A stretch of DNA of 8,166 nt from DATAWZ01 sp036266975 (GCA_036266975.1 DATAWZ010000158.1:1-8166), one strand, 5' to 3'; positions 1-6,304 are shown, counted from the stretch's first letter. Numbers and translations are program-made. The notes: a model not told the origin generated them from the letters alone.

Positions 1-74
1 GTGTGAGGGTGGGCCGTGTCCGCGCCCGCGACACCTCCGCGCCCTCGCGGCCCTGATGCGGGCCGGGGTCGCCC
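1..74. other. Upstream edge, probable 3' end of a truncated upstream gene
   Basis: No gene can be named here. On the + strand, one frame stops at 4-6 and another at 54-56, leaving 17 open codons from the window edge. The third frame stays open to a stop at 179-181, which would overlap the SIS gene by more than 100 bases and is unlikely. An upstream + gene ending at 4-6 or 54-56 would sit 20 to 70 bases from the next start, consistent with an operon continuing from the left. I see no convincing promoter. Confidence 0.25.
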
Positions 75-1319
75 GTGACGCTGCAGCTGCAGGATCTGCT
101 CGGCGAGCGCCGCGCGGCCGGCGAGGCCTACTTCGAGCGCGAGGCGGACCGCACCGCGCGGTTGTGCCATCGGCTCGCTGAGCGCTTCGCGCGCGGCGGG
201 CGGCTGATCGCGCTCGGTGCGGGCGCGGCCGCGCGCTCGGACGCCCGCCACGTGGCGGTCGAGTTCGTACACCCGGTGATCGTCGGCAAGCGGGCGCTCC
301 CGGCGCTCGCGGTGACCGAGACGCTCGAGCGCTCGCTGACCCTGCTCGCGCGGCCCGACGACATCGTCTTCGCCTTCGAGCCCGGCCGCGGCGAGGTGGC
401 CGCGGCGCTCGCCGCCGCCGCCGAGCGCGGCTGCCTGACCGTCGGCTGGGGCTTCGACGGCGAGTGGGGCTTCCCCGCCGCGAGCGAGGATCCGCTCGTG
501 GATCAGGAGATCGTCGAGACCCACTACCACGTGCTGTGGGAGCTCGTGCACGTGTTCTTCGACCATCGCGGGCTGCTCGAGGGGCGCTCGCCGCGGCGGG
601 TGCACGACAGCGGCGCCTCGAGCTTCCTGTATCCCTTCCTGGGCGAACAGCAGGACGACCTCGACGCGGTGCTCAGCGACGTTCGCGCCTCGGTCCTGCT
701 CAAGGCCGAGGAGATCGCCGACCTGCGCGAGCAGACGCTGCGCGACGGGCACGCCGAGCTGGTCGCGGCGGCGGCGACGGTCCGCGCCTCGCTCGAGCAG
801 GGGGGCACCGTGCTCGCGCTCGGCAACGGCGGCTCGGCCACCGACGCCATGGACCTCGTGGCCGACCTGCGCGAGCCACCGCCTGCCCTCGCGGCGCGGG
901 GCTGGAGCCCGCGCGCGGCGATCGACCTCAGCGACGACACTCCGATCATCACCGCGGTCGCCAACGACATCGGCAGCGAGGCGATCTTCGCCCGCCAGGT
1001 GATCGCCTACGGGCGCCCGGGCGACGTGCTGGTGGCCCTCTCCACGAGCGGGAACTCGCTCAGCGTGCTCGCCGCGCTGCGCCAGGCGCGCCGCGACGGC
1101 CTGCGCACCGTGGCGTTCGTCGGCTACGACGGCGGCCGCGTCGTGGCCGAGCAGCTGGCCGACCACGTGCTGATCACCCGCTCTGAGCACATCCCGCGAA
1201 TCCAGGAGGCACAGGCCTCCGCGTACCACGGGTTGCGCGAGCTGATCGAAATTGGGCCCCACGTGCGGAGCGTCAGCAATGACGTTCCGCATTTCCAATC
1301 CACGGGAGGGAGGAATTGA
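75..1319 (+). CDS. Double SIS-domain protein, GmhA-like (hydrogenase-associated phosphosugar isomerase family)
   Basis: This 414-aa protein has two SIS (sugar isomerase) folds. The C-terminal half (about 205-395) resembles sedoheptulose-7-phosphate isomerase GmhA: GNGGS at 250-254, STSGNS at 323-328 and a final RIQE helix at 375-378. The N-terminal half (about 20-165) is a diverged SIS domain with DARHVAVEFVHP at 56-67. GmhA is about 190 aa, so this is a duplication. By my hand alignment to E. coli GmhA, the N-half keeps the equivalents of ligands H61 and E65 (H59, E63) but has V147 and W155 for Q172 and H180. The C-half has D260 and D264 for the first pair and keeps Q377 and H385. Proteins of this kind occur in some actinobacterial [NiFe]-hydrogenase operons (recalled, not searched), which fits hypF downstream. 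The start is GTG with a poor ribosome site. Its substrate is unknown; a true heptose isomerase is doubtful. Confidence 0.85.
   Translation: MTLQLQDLLGERRAAGEAYFEREADRTARLCHRLAERFARGGRLIALGAGAAARSDARHVAVEFVHPVIVGKRALPALAVTETLERSLTLLARPDDIVFAFEPGRGEVAAALAAAAERGCLTVGWGFDGEWGFPAASEDPLVDQEIVETHYHVLWELVHVFFDHRGLLEGRSPRRVHDSGASSFLYPFLGEQQDDLDAVLSDVRASVLLKAEEIADLREQTLRDGHAELVAAAATVRASLEQGGTVLALGNGGSATDAMDLVADLREPPPALAARGWSPRAAIDLSDDTPIITAVANDIGSEAIFARQVIAYGRPGDVLVALSTSGNSLSVLAALRQARRDGLRTVAFVGYDGGRVVAEQLADHVLITRSEHIPRIQEAQASAYHGLRELIEIGPHVRSVSNDVPHFQSTGGRN
1305..1313 (+). promoter_or_regulatory. Shine-Dalgarno site fixing the start of the 71-aa gene
   Basis: GGAGGGAGG lies 7 nt before ATG 1321 and inside the last codons of the SIS gene. 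It selects ATG 1321 over the in-frame ATG at 1252, which has no comparable site and would overlap the SIS gene by 68 bases. Confidence 0.7.
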
Positions 1320-1320
1320 G

Positions 1321-1536
1321 ATGGGCGCAGCGGCGGACATGCAGTCACGGCTCGACGCTCTCGTTGGTCATCTGCTCGAGAGCGAGAGCCCGTTCGGGCG
1401 CTGGTCGGATCACCCCTTGGCGCGCGCCGGTGGGGCGCTCCAGGAACGAGTGCGGACCGATCCCCGCGCGCGTCGGGCAGGCGCGCTGGCGACCGGGCTC
1501 GTGCTGGGAAGGGCGGTGAGTCGCCTTGCGAGGTAA
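1321..1536 (+). CDS. Small hypothetical protein, 71 aa
   Basis: I do not recognise this protein. It is 71 aa, rich in Ala, Arg, Leu and Gly. The N-terminal part is probably helical (QSRLDALVGHLLESE, residues 8-22), an Arg-rich middle follows (RVRTDPRARRAG), and a short hydrophobic patch (ALATGLVLGRAV) lies near the C-terminus. There is no signal peptide and only a marginal membrane segment. The start is set by the strong ribosome site at 1305-1313. The gene begins one base after the SIS stop, and its 3' end overlaps the next gene by 11 bases if that gene starts at TTG 1526, so translation is probably coupled. Its position directly before a holin-X/DUF3618 pair suggests a role in that envelope cassette, but this is inference only. 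Confidence 0.65.
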   Translation: MGAAADMQSRLDALVGHLLESESPFGRWSDHPLARAGGALQERVRTDPRARRAGALATGLVLGRAVSRLAR

Positions 1537-1933
1537 TGGCAGTGCACCGACGGCCGGCCCGGCGACGATGGTCGACGCCGCCGGGCGGGTGCTCGACTCC
1601 TCGCTGGGCATCGCCCAGGATGAGCTCGAGCTCGCGCGGCTGGAGATCGTCCAGAAGCTCCCCAAGCTCGGGCGCAACCTCATCTCGCTCGCGATCGCCT
1701 CCTTCCTGGGGCTGTTCGGGCTGCTGCTGGCGCTCGCGGCGATCGCGTGGCTGCTGGGCGAGGAGCTGTTCGAGCCGCACATCTGGCTCGGCTTCGCCGT
1801 CACCGCGGCGGTGGCGCTCGCCGCGGCCGGCTCCCTCGCGCTGGCGGCGCTACGCCAGGTGCCGGGCTCGATTCCCTTCCCCAGCGCGGCGCTGCGCCAC
1901 GCGCGGTCATTGAAGGAGGTGGTGGGACGATGA
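1526..1933 (+). CDS. Holin-X / DUF1469-like two-helix membrane protein
   Basis: This 135-aa protein has a short polar N-terminus, an amphipathic acidic stretch (DELELARLEIVQKLPKLGRN, residues 32-51) and two membrane segments (about 52-78 and 86-110). A basic tail ends in RSLKEVVGR. This architecture matches the actinobacterial holin-X / DUF1469 family (Phage_holin_3_6). Despite the name, most chromosomal members are not phage genes, and their function is poorly known. TTG 1526 is preferred because the purine-rich GGCGGTGAG (1512-1520) lies 5 nt upstream. ATG 1568 (residue 15) is the alternative and lacks a ribosome site. The stop overlaps the next ATG in an ATGA arrangement (1930-1933), and the next gene's ribosome site lies inside this gene, so the pair is almost surely co-translated. 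Family assignment rests on architecture and neighbour, not on a search. Confidence 0.7.
   Translation: MRGNGSAPTAGPATMVDAAGRVLDSSLGIAQDELELARLEIVQKLPKLGRNLISLAIASFLGLFGLLLALAAIAWLLGEELFEPHIWLGFAVTAAVALAAAGSLALAALRQVPGSIPFPSAALRHARSLKEVVGR
1913..1920 (+). promoter_or_regulatory. Shine-Dalgarno site for the DUF3618-like gene
   Basis: AAGGAGGT, a near-perfect ribosome site, is buried in the 3' end of the holin-X gene nine bases before ATG 1930. It sets the start and supports coupled translation of the two membrane genes. Confidence 0.75.
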
Positions 1934-2586
1934 GCCGGACGATCGCCGACGTCGAGCGCTCGCTGATGCAGCAGCGCTCGGACCTGCGCGCCGCCGTGGC
2001 GGACCTGCGCGCGGGCGCCGACCAGACCCAGCGGCGGCTGACGAGCACCGTCCACGTCGCCTCCGAGACGGCCAGGGAGTACAGCGAGAAGGCCAAGGAC
2101 GTGCGCGAGCAGGCCCTCGGCCGGGTTGACGGCGCACGCCGCATGAGCGAGTTCCGTCCCACCGACGTCGGCGAGGTGCAGGTCAACGGCGGGCTCGTGA
2201 TGGCCGGGTTCGTGATCGGCGGCGGAGTCGGCGGGCTGCTCGCGGCGCCGGGGCGGCTGGTCGATCTCCTGATGAGCGTCGTCACGTTGCCGCTACGGCT
2301 GGTCGGGTTGCCGTTTTCGGGTTCAGGTCGAGGAGAGGTGGTCGTGGTGAGAACGAGGGAGGACAGGTACAGCCGCCAGCTCGGCCGCGCGCTTGCGGGC
2401 GTCGCCTCCGCCGATCGGCAGTTGCGCAGCGGTCGGCGCCGGCGCCTGGTGCGCAACGTACGTCGGCTCGCGATGCTTGGTGGCGCGGCGGGTGGGGTGG
2501 TGGTCGCGCTGGGCCAGGACGGCGAGCTTCGCGACGAGATCGCCAAGCAGGGCGACAGGATCGTGGACCGCCTGCTGGCGGCCTGA
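1930..2586 (+). CDS. DUF3618-like membrane-associated protein
   Basis: This 218-aa protein starts with a charged helical region (residues 1-65; ERSLMQQRSDLRAAVADLRA at 9-28) of the kind seen in DUF3618 proteins. Glycine-rich hydrophobic segments follow (about 87-108 and 110-128), then a very basic stretch (RSGRRRRLVRNVRR, 166-179) and a third short hydrophobic segment (181-196) before an acidic/basic tail. DUF3618 proteins commonly sit next to holin-X/DUF1469 genes in Actinobacteria, as here, and are thought to act at the envelope, but no biochemical role is known to me. The start ATG 1930 is supported by AAGGAGGT at 1913-1920, nine bases upstream, and by the ATGA overlap. The frame is open upstream to 1747, but that would lie inside the holin-X gene. 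The C-terminal half is less typical of the family. Confidence 0.65.
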   Translation: MSRTIADVERSLMQQRSDLRAAVADLRAGADQTQRRLTSTVHVASETAREYSEKAKDVREQALGRVDGARRMSEFRPTDVGEVQVNGGLVMAGFVIGGGVGGLLAAPGRLVDLLMSVVTLPLRLVGLPFSGSGRGEVVVVRTREDRYSRQLGRALAGVASADRQLRSGRRRRLVRNVRRLAMLGGAAGGVVVALGQDGELRDEIAKQGDRIVDRLLAA

Positions 2587-2604
2587 GGGCCGCGGGGACG
2601 ATGA

Positions 2605-2637
2605 GCGGGCCGGTGGCCGATTCGGGACCCGGCCCGC
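2605..2637 (+). terminator. Inverted repeat, possible terminator or attenuator before hypF
   Basis: A perfect 9-bp inverted repeat, GCGGGCCGG (2605-2613) and CCGGCCCGC (2629-2637), encloses a 15-nt loop and is followed by TTCTTGCT, a weak T-rich run. It begins 18 bases after the stop of the DUF3618-like gene and ends 41 bases before the preferred hypF ATG (2679). This placement fits a terminator or partial attenuator separating the envelope cassette from hypF. The T-run is poor, so intrinsic termination is not certain. Confidence 0.5.
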
Positions 2638-2678
2638 TTCTTGCTGGTCGTGCGGCGTGCGTCGGGCAAGGTGTATCG

Positions 2679-4937
2679 ATGCAGCCGGAACGGCGACGGG
2701 TGGGGATGCGGATCGAGGGCGTCGTGCAGGGCGTCGGGTTCCGGCCGCACGTGTACCGGCTCGCGCGCGAACTGGCCCTCGTCGGGTGGGTGCGCAACGA
2801 CGAGCGCGGGGTGGTGCTCGAGGTGCAGGGGGCGTGTGTTGCCGTCGACGCGTTCGTGCGCCGGGTCGTCGATGACGCGCCACCGCTGTCGAGCATCGAG
2901 TCCGGCTGCGCGGAGGAGCTCGCTCTCGCCGGCGACGAGCACGAGTTCCTGATCCTCGCCAGCGAGAGCGGCGGACCGGCGGCGGCGGGCGTCTCGCCCG
3001 ACATGGCCACGTGCGCGGCCTGCCTGGCCGAGTGCGAGGACCCCGCCGACCGGCGCTTCGGCTATCCCTTCACGAACTGCACCGACTGCGGGCCGCGCTT
3101 CACGATCGTGCGCGGCGTTCCCTACGACCGGCCGCTGACCACCATGGCCGGGTTCGTGATGTGCGAGCGCTGCCGGGCCGAATACGAGGACCCGCTCGAT
3201 CGGCGGTTTCACGCCCAGCCCAATGCCTGCCCGGAGTGTGGGCCGCGGGTCCAGTTGCGCGGTGCCTGTGGGTCGTCCGGGGATCCGCTGCGGGACGCCG
3301 CCGAGTTGTTGCGGGGTGGGGCGATCGTGGCGATCAAGGGGCTCGGCGGCTACCACCTGGCCTGTCGCCCGGACGAGGAGGCGGTCGTCGCGGCGCTGCG
3401 CGCGCGCAAGCACCGCGAGGAGAAGGCGTTCGCGCTCATGGCCCGCGACGTGGCCGCCGCGCTCGAGCTCGTCGAGCTGACCGACGCCGAGCGTTTGCTG
3501 CTGGAGGGGCGCGACCGGCCGATCGTCATCGCCCGCCGGCGGGCGCGGGCGGCGGTGGCGCCGTCGGTGGCGCCCGGGTCGCCCGACCTCGGCGTGATGC
3601 TCCCCTACACGCCGCTGCACCACCTGCTGCTCGACGAGCTCGGCGTCCTCGTCATGACGAGCGGCAACGTCTCCGACGAGCCGATCGCCTACCGGGACGA
3701 GGACGCCGCGCGCCGGCTCCACGGGATCGCCGACGCCCTCCTCGTCCACGACCGCCCGATCCACATGCGCACCGATGACTCGGTCGTGCGCTCGACCGGC
3801 GGGCGCTGGGGCCGGCCGCTGATGCTGCGCCGCTCGCGCGGGTACGTGCCGGGGTCGCTTTCGCTTCCCGGGCTCTCGACGCCGACGCTCGCCTGCGGGG
3901 CCGAGCTGAAGAGCACGTTCTGCGTGGCCAAGGACGGGCGCGCGTGGGTCGGCCACCACATCGGCGACCTGAAGAACTACGAGACCCTGCAGTCCTTCCG
4001 CGAGGGGATCGAGCACTTCCAGCGGCTGTTCGACGTGACGCCCGCGGTCGTCGCCCACGACCTGCACCCCGACTATCTCTCGACGCGCTACGCGCTCGAG
4101 CGCGAGGGCGTGCGCACGGTCGCGGTGCAGCACCACCACGCCCATCTGGCCGGCTGCCTGGCCGAGCACGGCGAGGCCGGTCCGGCGGTCGGCGCGATCT
4201 TCGACGGCACCGGCCTGGGGGCCGACGGGGCGGTGTGGGGCGGGGAGCTGCTGCTCGGCGGGCTCGCCGACTTCGAGCGCCGCGGTCATCTGCTCTCGGT
4301 GCCGCTGCCCGGCGGCGACATGGCCGCCCAGGAGCCGTGGCGGATGGCGCTGGTGTGGCTGCGCGCGGCGCTCGGCGCAGACGCGGCGCCGGAGATCCCG
4401 GCGGCGCTGCGCGGCAGGGTCGACCCGGCGCGCTGGCGGGCGGTGGCGTCGATCGCCGCGGCGCCGGCGACGACGAGCATGGGGCGGCTGTTCGACGGGG
4501 TGGCGGCCCTGTGCGGCCTGGCCCCCGTGGTCGTCCACGAGGGGCAGGCGGCGATGCAGCTCGAGGCGTGTGTCGATGCCGGTGAGCTCGGGGCCTATCC
4601 GGTGGCCTGTGCCGCCGGCGTCCTCGACCCGCGCGAGGCGGTGCTCGCCGCCGCGCGCGACGTCGCCGACGGCGTCGCGGCGGGGGTGGTCGCGGCGCGC
4701 TTTCATCGCGGCGTGGCCGACGCGACGGCGCGCGCCTGCGCGCAGATCGCCGGCGAGGCGGGGGTCGAACTCGCCGTCCTCTCGGGCGGCGTGTTCCAGA
4801 ACCGCGTGCTGCTCGAGCTGACCGTCGAGGGGCTGCTCTCGCGCGGGCTGCGCGTGCTGGTGCCCGAGCGCCTGCCGCCCAACGACGGGGGTATCGCCTA
4901 CGGTCAGGCCGCGGTGGCGGCCGCGCAGCGCCCCTGA
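2679..4937 (+). CDS. hypF: Carbamoyltransferase HypF, [NiFe]-hydrogenase maturation
   Basis: HypF converts carbamoyl phosphate and ATP to carbamoyl-adenylate and transfers the carbamoyl group to the C-terminal cysteine of HypE, the first step in making the active-site cyanide ligands; it is cytoplasmic. All expected modules are present (752-aa numbering): an acylphosphatase domain with GVVQGVGFRP at 14-23 (catalytic R22) and N40; two zinc fingers with C112/C115/C134/C137 and C162/C165/C184/C187; a YrdC-like domain (about 200-385, with KHREEKAF at 244-251); and a Kae1-like domain with HHHAH at 485-489, FDGTGLG at 508-514, LSGGVFQNR at 702-710 and NDGG at 735-738. Length equals the usual 750 aa. 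I prefer ATG 2679 (weak AAGGTG site four bases upstream). The longer in-frame start at 2601 adds 26 non-conserved residues encoded across the 2605-2637 inverted repeat. No lesion is seen. Confidence 0.96.
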   Translation: MQPERRRVGMRIEGVVQGVGFRPHVYRLARELALVGWVRNDERGVVLEVQGACVAVDAFVRRVVDDAPPLSSIESGCAEELALAGDEHEFLILASESGGPAAAGVSPDMATCAACLAECEDPADRRFGYPFTNCTDCGPRFTIVRGVPYDRPLTTMAGFVMCERCRAEYEDPLDRRFHAQPNACPECGPRVQLRGACGSSGDPLRDAAELLRGGAIVAIKGLGGYHLACRPDEEAVVAALRARKHREEKAFALMARDVAAALELVELTDAERLLLEGRDRPIVIARRRARAAVAPSVAPGSPDLGVMLPYTPLHHLLLDELGVLVMTSGNVSDEPIAYRDEDAARRLHGIADALLVHDRPIHMRTDDSVVRSTGGRWGRPLMLRRSRGYVPGSLSLPGLSTPTLACGAELKSTFCVAKDGRAWVGHHIGDLKNYETLQSFREGIEHFQRLFDVTPAVVAHDLHPDYLSTRYALEREGVRTVAVQHHHAHLAGCLAEHGEAGPAVGAIFDGTGLGADGAVWGGELLLGGLADFERRGHLLSVPLPGGDMAAQEPWRMALVWLRAALGADAAPEIPAALRGRVDPARWRAVASIAAAPATTSMGRLFDGVAALCGLAPVVVHEGQAAMQLEACVDAGELGAYPVACAAGVLDPREAVLAAARDVADGVAAGVVAARFHRGVADATARACAQIAGEAGVELAVLSGGVFQNRVLLELTVEGLLSRGLRVLVPERLPPNDGGIAYGQAAVAAAQRP

Positions 4938-4961
4938 CCGGCTGCGCGTCGTGACGTGGCG

Positions 4962-4982
4962 GGCCGGTCGGTCTTGCCGGCC
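4962..4982 (+). terminator. GC hairpin after hypF, possible terminator
   Basis: GGCCGG (4962-4967) pairs with CCGGCC (4977-4982) around a 9-nt loop, 24 bases after the hypF stop. No T-run follows, so this would be a factor-dependent terminator or an RNA 3'-end stabiliser. In such GC-rich sequence a 6-bp stem can occur by chance. Confidence 0.3.
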
Positions 4983-4999
4983 GGGCCCGGGTCCGTGAT

Positions 5000-5042
5000 G
5001 TGTGTTGCTCGGGACAACCATGAGGGCGCCCGAGCAACACAC
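5000..5042. repeat. Palindromic element, copy 1 (14-bp perfect stem)
   Basis: GTGTGTTGCTCGGG (5000-5013) is perfectly complementary to CCCGAGCAACACAC (5029-5042), with a 15-nt loop that contains ACAACC. A related element starts 62 bases downstream. It lies between the convergent 3' ends of hypF and the DUF11 remnant, a common location for REP-like palindromes and bidirectional terminators. A smaller alternative fold is possible between GTTG (5005-5008) and CAAC (5015-5018). There is no T-run. Confidence 0.85.
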
Positions 5043-5060
5043 CCGATCCGGCGCGACCCC

Positions 5061-5105
5061 CCTGTGTTGGCCGGGACAACCTGCAGGCGCCCAGAGCAAC
5101 ACAGG
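5061..5105. repeat. Palindromic element, copy 2 (imperfect)
   Basis: This is a diverged copy of the 5000-5042 element in the same orientation. Comparing 5063-5103 with 5001-5041, 32 of 41 positions are identical. The outer arms CCTGTGTTG (5061-5069) and CAACACAGG (5097-5105) pair perfectly over 9 bp. The inner stem is broken by mismatches, but GGG (5073-5075) can still pair with CCC (5090-5092). The conserved core CGGGACAACC is shared with copy 1. It ends 28 bases before the stop codon of the minus-strand DUF11 remnant. Confidence 0.8.
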
Positions 5106-5132
5106 TCTCGCGATCGCGGGTCCGGCGGTCCG

Positions 5133-5812
5133 TCAGGGAGCCCGGCTTGCGTTGTCAGCCGGTGACGGGGCGTTGCCGGCGGGGCCGGCGAGCAGCGTGA
5201 TCGGGTGCCGGCGCGGGCCGGGGCGCCGTTCCTGGCGGTCGCGGTCGCGGCCAGCTGGGTGCGCTGGGTGCGCGTGCCGGCAAGGGCGCGGACCTTCAGG
5301 GTGATCGTGCGGTGGACGGGAGCGCCGAGGCGCCCGACGGTCCAGCAGAAGCGGCCGTGGCTGATGGTGGCTTTCGGGTCCGAGGGGACGAGCGCCAGTC
5401 GCGAGGGAAGGGCCTGGCATACCTCGGCGTTCGGGAGTGCGGTCCCGCTGGCGTTGCTGAGGGCGAGGTGTTCGGTGGCGCTCGCTCCGCCGGGGAGCCG
5501 GGAGGAGGAGAGCGATTCGCGCAGTCGCAGCCTGGAGGCCACCGGTCCGTCTTGGTGGAGGATGCCCGTGCCTGTCCGGGACCGGAGACCTTCACGATGT
5601 TGGTGAGGGTTCCGTGCGCCGCGCAGGGCACCCGGCCGACGAGCGTCACGCTCGCCGAGCCGCCGGGGGCGGTTGTCGGCAGGTGGCTGGTGACCGTGGC
5701 CGCGCTGGGGGTGCTCCCGCGGGGACCGAGGTGATCCTCACGCCGGCGGGGACGTCGTCAGCGTCAATCCGCCGGTCGCGAGGGGGGAGTTGTTCGTGAC
5801 GCAGCGGCCTGG
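5133..5812 (-). pseudogene. Decayed 3' part of a DUF11-repeat surface/secreted protein
   Basis: No single frame is open, but joining minus-strand frames gives about two DUF11 (conserved-repeat, TIGR01451-type) domains. From 5800 downward the pieces include VTNNSPLATGGLTL, then DVPAGVRITSVPAG, then ATVTSHLPTTAPGGSASVTL and GTLTNIVKVSG (end of repeat 1). Repeat 2 follows, with STKTD, NASGTALPNAEVCQALPSRL, GRFCWTVGRLG and TITLKVRALAG. The tail contains ITLLAGPAGN and a TGA at 5135-5133. Each join needs one missing base (or two extra): near 5757, 5702, 5545 and 5202. The 5' end is lost: an in-frame TAA lies at 5815-5813, and DUF11 similarity stops near 5800, next to the promoter region of the 5830 gene. 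Such proteins are exported, adhesin-like, and often long. No sorting signal is seen in the tail. Family identification is from motif memory. Confidence 0.75.
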
Positions 5813-5819
5813 TTACGCT
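5790..5819 (+). promoter_or_regulatory. Possible promoter of the 150-aa gene
   Basis: TACGCT (5814-5819) fits the actinobacterial TAnnnT -10 pattern and lies 10 bases before ATG 5830. TTGTTC (5790-5795) could serve as a -35 at 18-bp spacing. Transcription would begin near 5826, giving an almost leaderless mRNA, which would explain the missing Shine-Dalgarno sequence. The match is weak. Confidence 0.3.
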
Positions 5820-5829
5820 TGCGCCCGCC

Positions 5830-6282
5830 ATGAGCCATTACGACCGCTACATCGAGTCGACCCTCGCCGAGGGCGAGGAGGTGCAGGCCGTGCACACCGT
5901 GCTGATGGTCACGCGCTCGACGACCGCGACGCGGCTCGAGCCGGGCGGACGGATGTTCACCGAGGCGCGCCGCCGGTTCGCCAGGCGGGGCGGCTACGAG
6001 GGCGAGCCGGGCACCGTCGCGCACGGGATCCCCTTCCGTCAGGGCGGGCACCTGCTCGTCGTCACCGACCGGCGGGTGGGGCTGTGGCGCGGTCCCTCCC
6101 AACATCGCACCGGGGTGCTCTGGAGCGTCCCGCGCGATCAGCTCGCCGGCGTCGAGCGCCGGCCCCGGCTGCAGTTCATGAGCCGCTTTCGCCTGCATTT
6201 CAGCGACGGCTCGTGGGCCGCGCTGATGACCTTCCGCGGCCGCAACGTGCGCCGGCTCGCCGAGCTGCTGGGAACGCGTTAG
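5830..6282 (+). CDS. Hypothetical protein, possible bacterial PH-like domain, 150 aa
   Basis: This is an intact 150-aa soluble protein with no signal peptide or membrane segment. The N-terminal part (1-55) is mostly polar and partly helical. Residues 72-149 look like a compact bacterial PH-type unit: HLLVVTDRRVGLWRG (74-88), LWSVPRDQLAGVE (97-109), RFRLHFSDGSWAALMTF (119-135), then a closing helix (RGRNVRRLAELLG, 136-148). The phrase 'V(T)DRRV' followed by a strand, a W-x-V-P turn and a C-terminal helix recurs in bPH/YokE-like domains; this is pattern recognition, not a search. Function is unknown. ATG 5830 has no Shine-Dalgarno sequence, and the frame gives no better upstream start. The gene stands alone, 38 bases before the leucine leader peptide and next to the truncated end of the DUF11 remnant. 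Confidence 0.75.
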   Translation: MSHYDRYIESTLAEGEEVQAVHTVLMVTRSTTATRLEPGGRMFTEARRRFARRGGYEGEPGTVAHGIPFRQGGHLLVVTDRRVGLWRGPSQHRTGVLWSVPRDQLAGVERRPRLQFMSRFRLHFSDGSWAALMTFRGRNVRRLAELLGTR

Positions 6283-6304
6283 CACACGACGCGCCCGGCA
6301 TTGC

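Noticed and set aside
1252..1320. Longer start for the 71-aa protein
   Set aside because: ATG 1252 lacks a ribosome site and overlaps the SIS gene by 68 bases. ATG 1321 has a strong GGAGGGAGG seven bases upstream.
1526..2586. Holin-X and DUF3618-like genes as part of a prophage
   Set aside because: No integrase, structural, lysin or att-like sequences are present. These families are common chromosomal genes in actinobacteria.
1800..5102. 1100-codon open frame on the minus strand
   Set aside because: It lies antisense to the DUF3618-like gene and hypF, has low-complexity Arg/Pro/Gly-rich sequence and no recognisable family. It is a by-product of strong GC third-position bias.
5000..5105. CRISPR array
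   Set aside because: There are only two diverged copies, separated by 21 bases of non-repeat sequence, each a self-contained palindrome. There is no array and no cas gene.
4956..5304. Small plus-strand open frames across the palindromic elements
   Set aside because: The translations are dominated by the repeat itself, with no ribosome site and no recognisable motif.
4904..5542. 212-codon minus-strand open frame taken as an intact gene
   Set aside because: Only its first part (5542 to about 5202) carries DUF11 sequence. After that it has slipped out of frame and runs antisense through the palindromes into hypF.
5205..5734. Plus-strand open frames of 133 and 140 codons
   Set aside because: They show no domain sense, while the minus strand of the same region gives clear DUF11 repeat motifs. 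They are antisense to the remnant.
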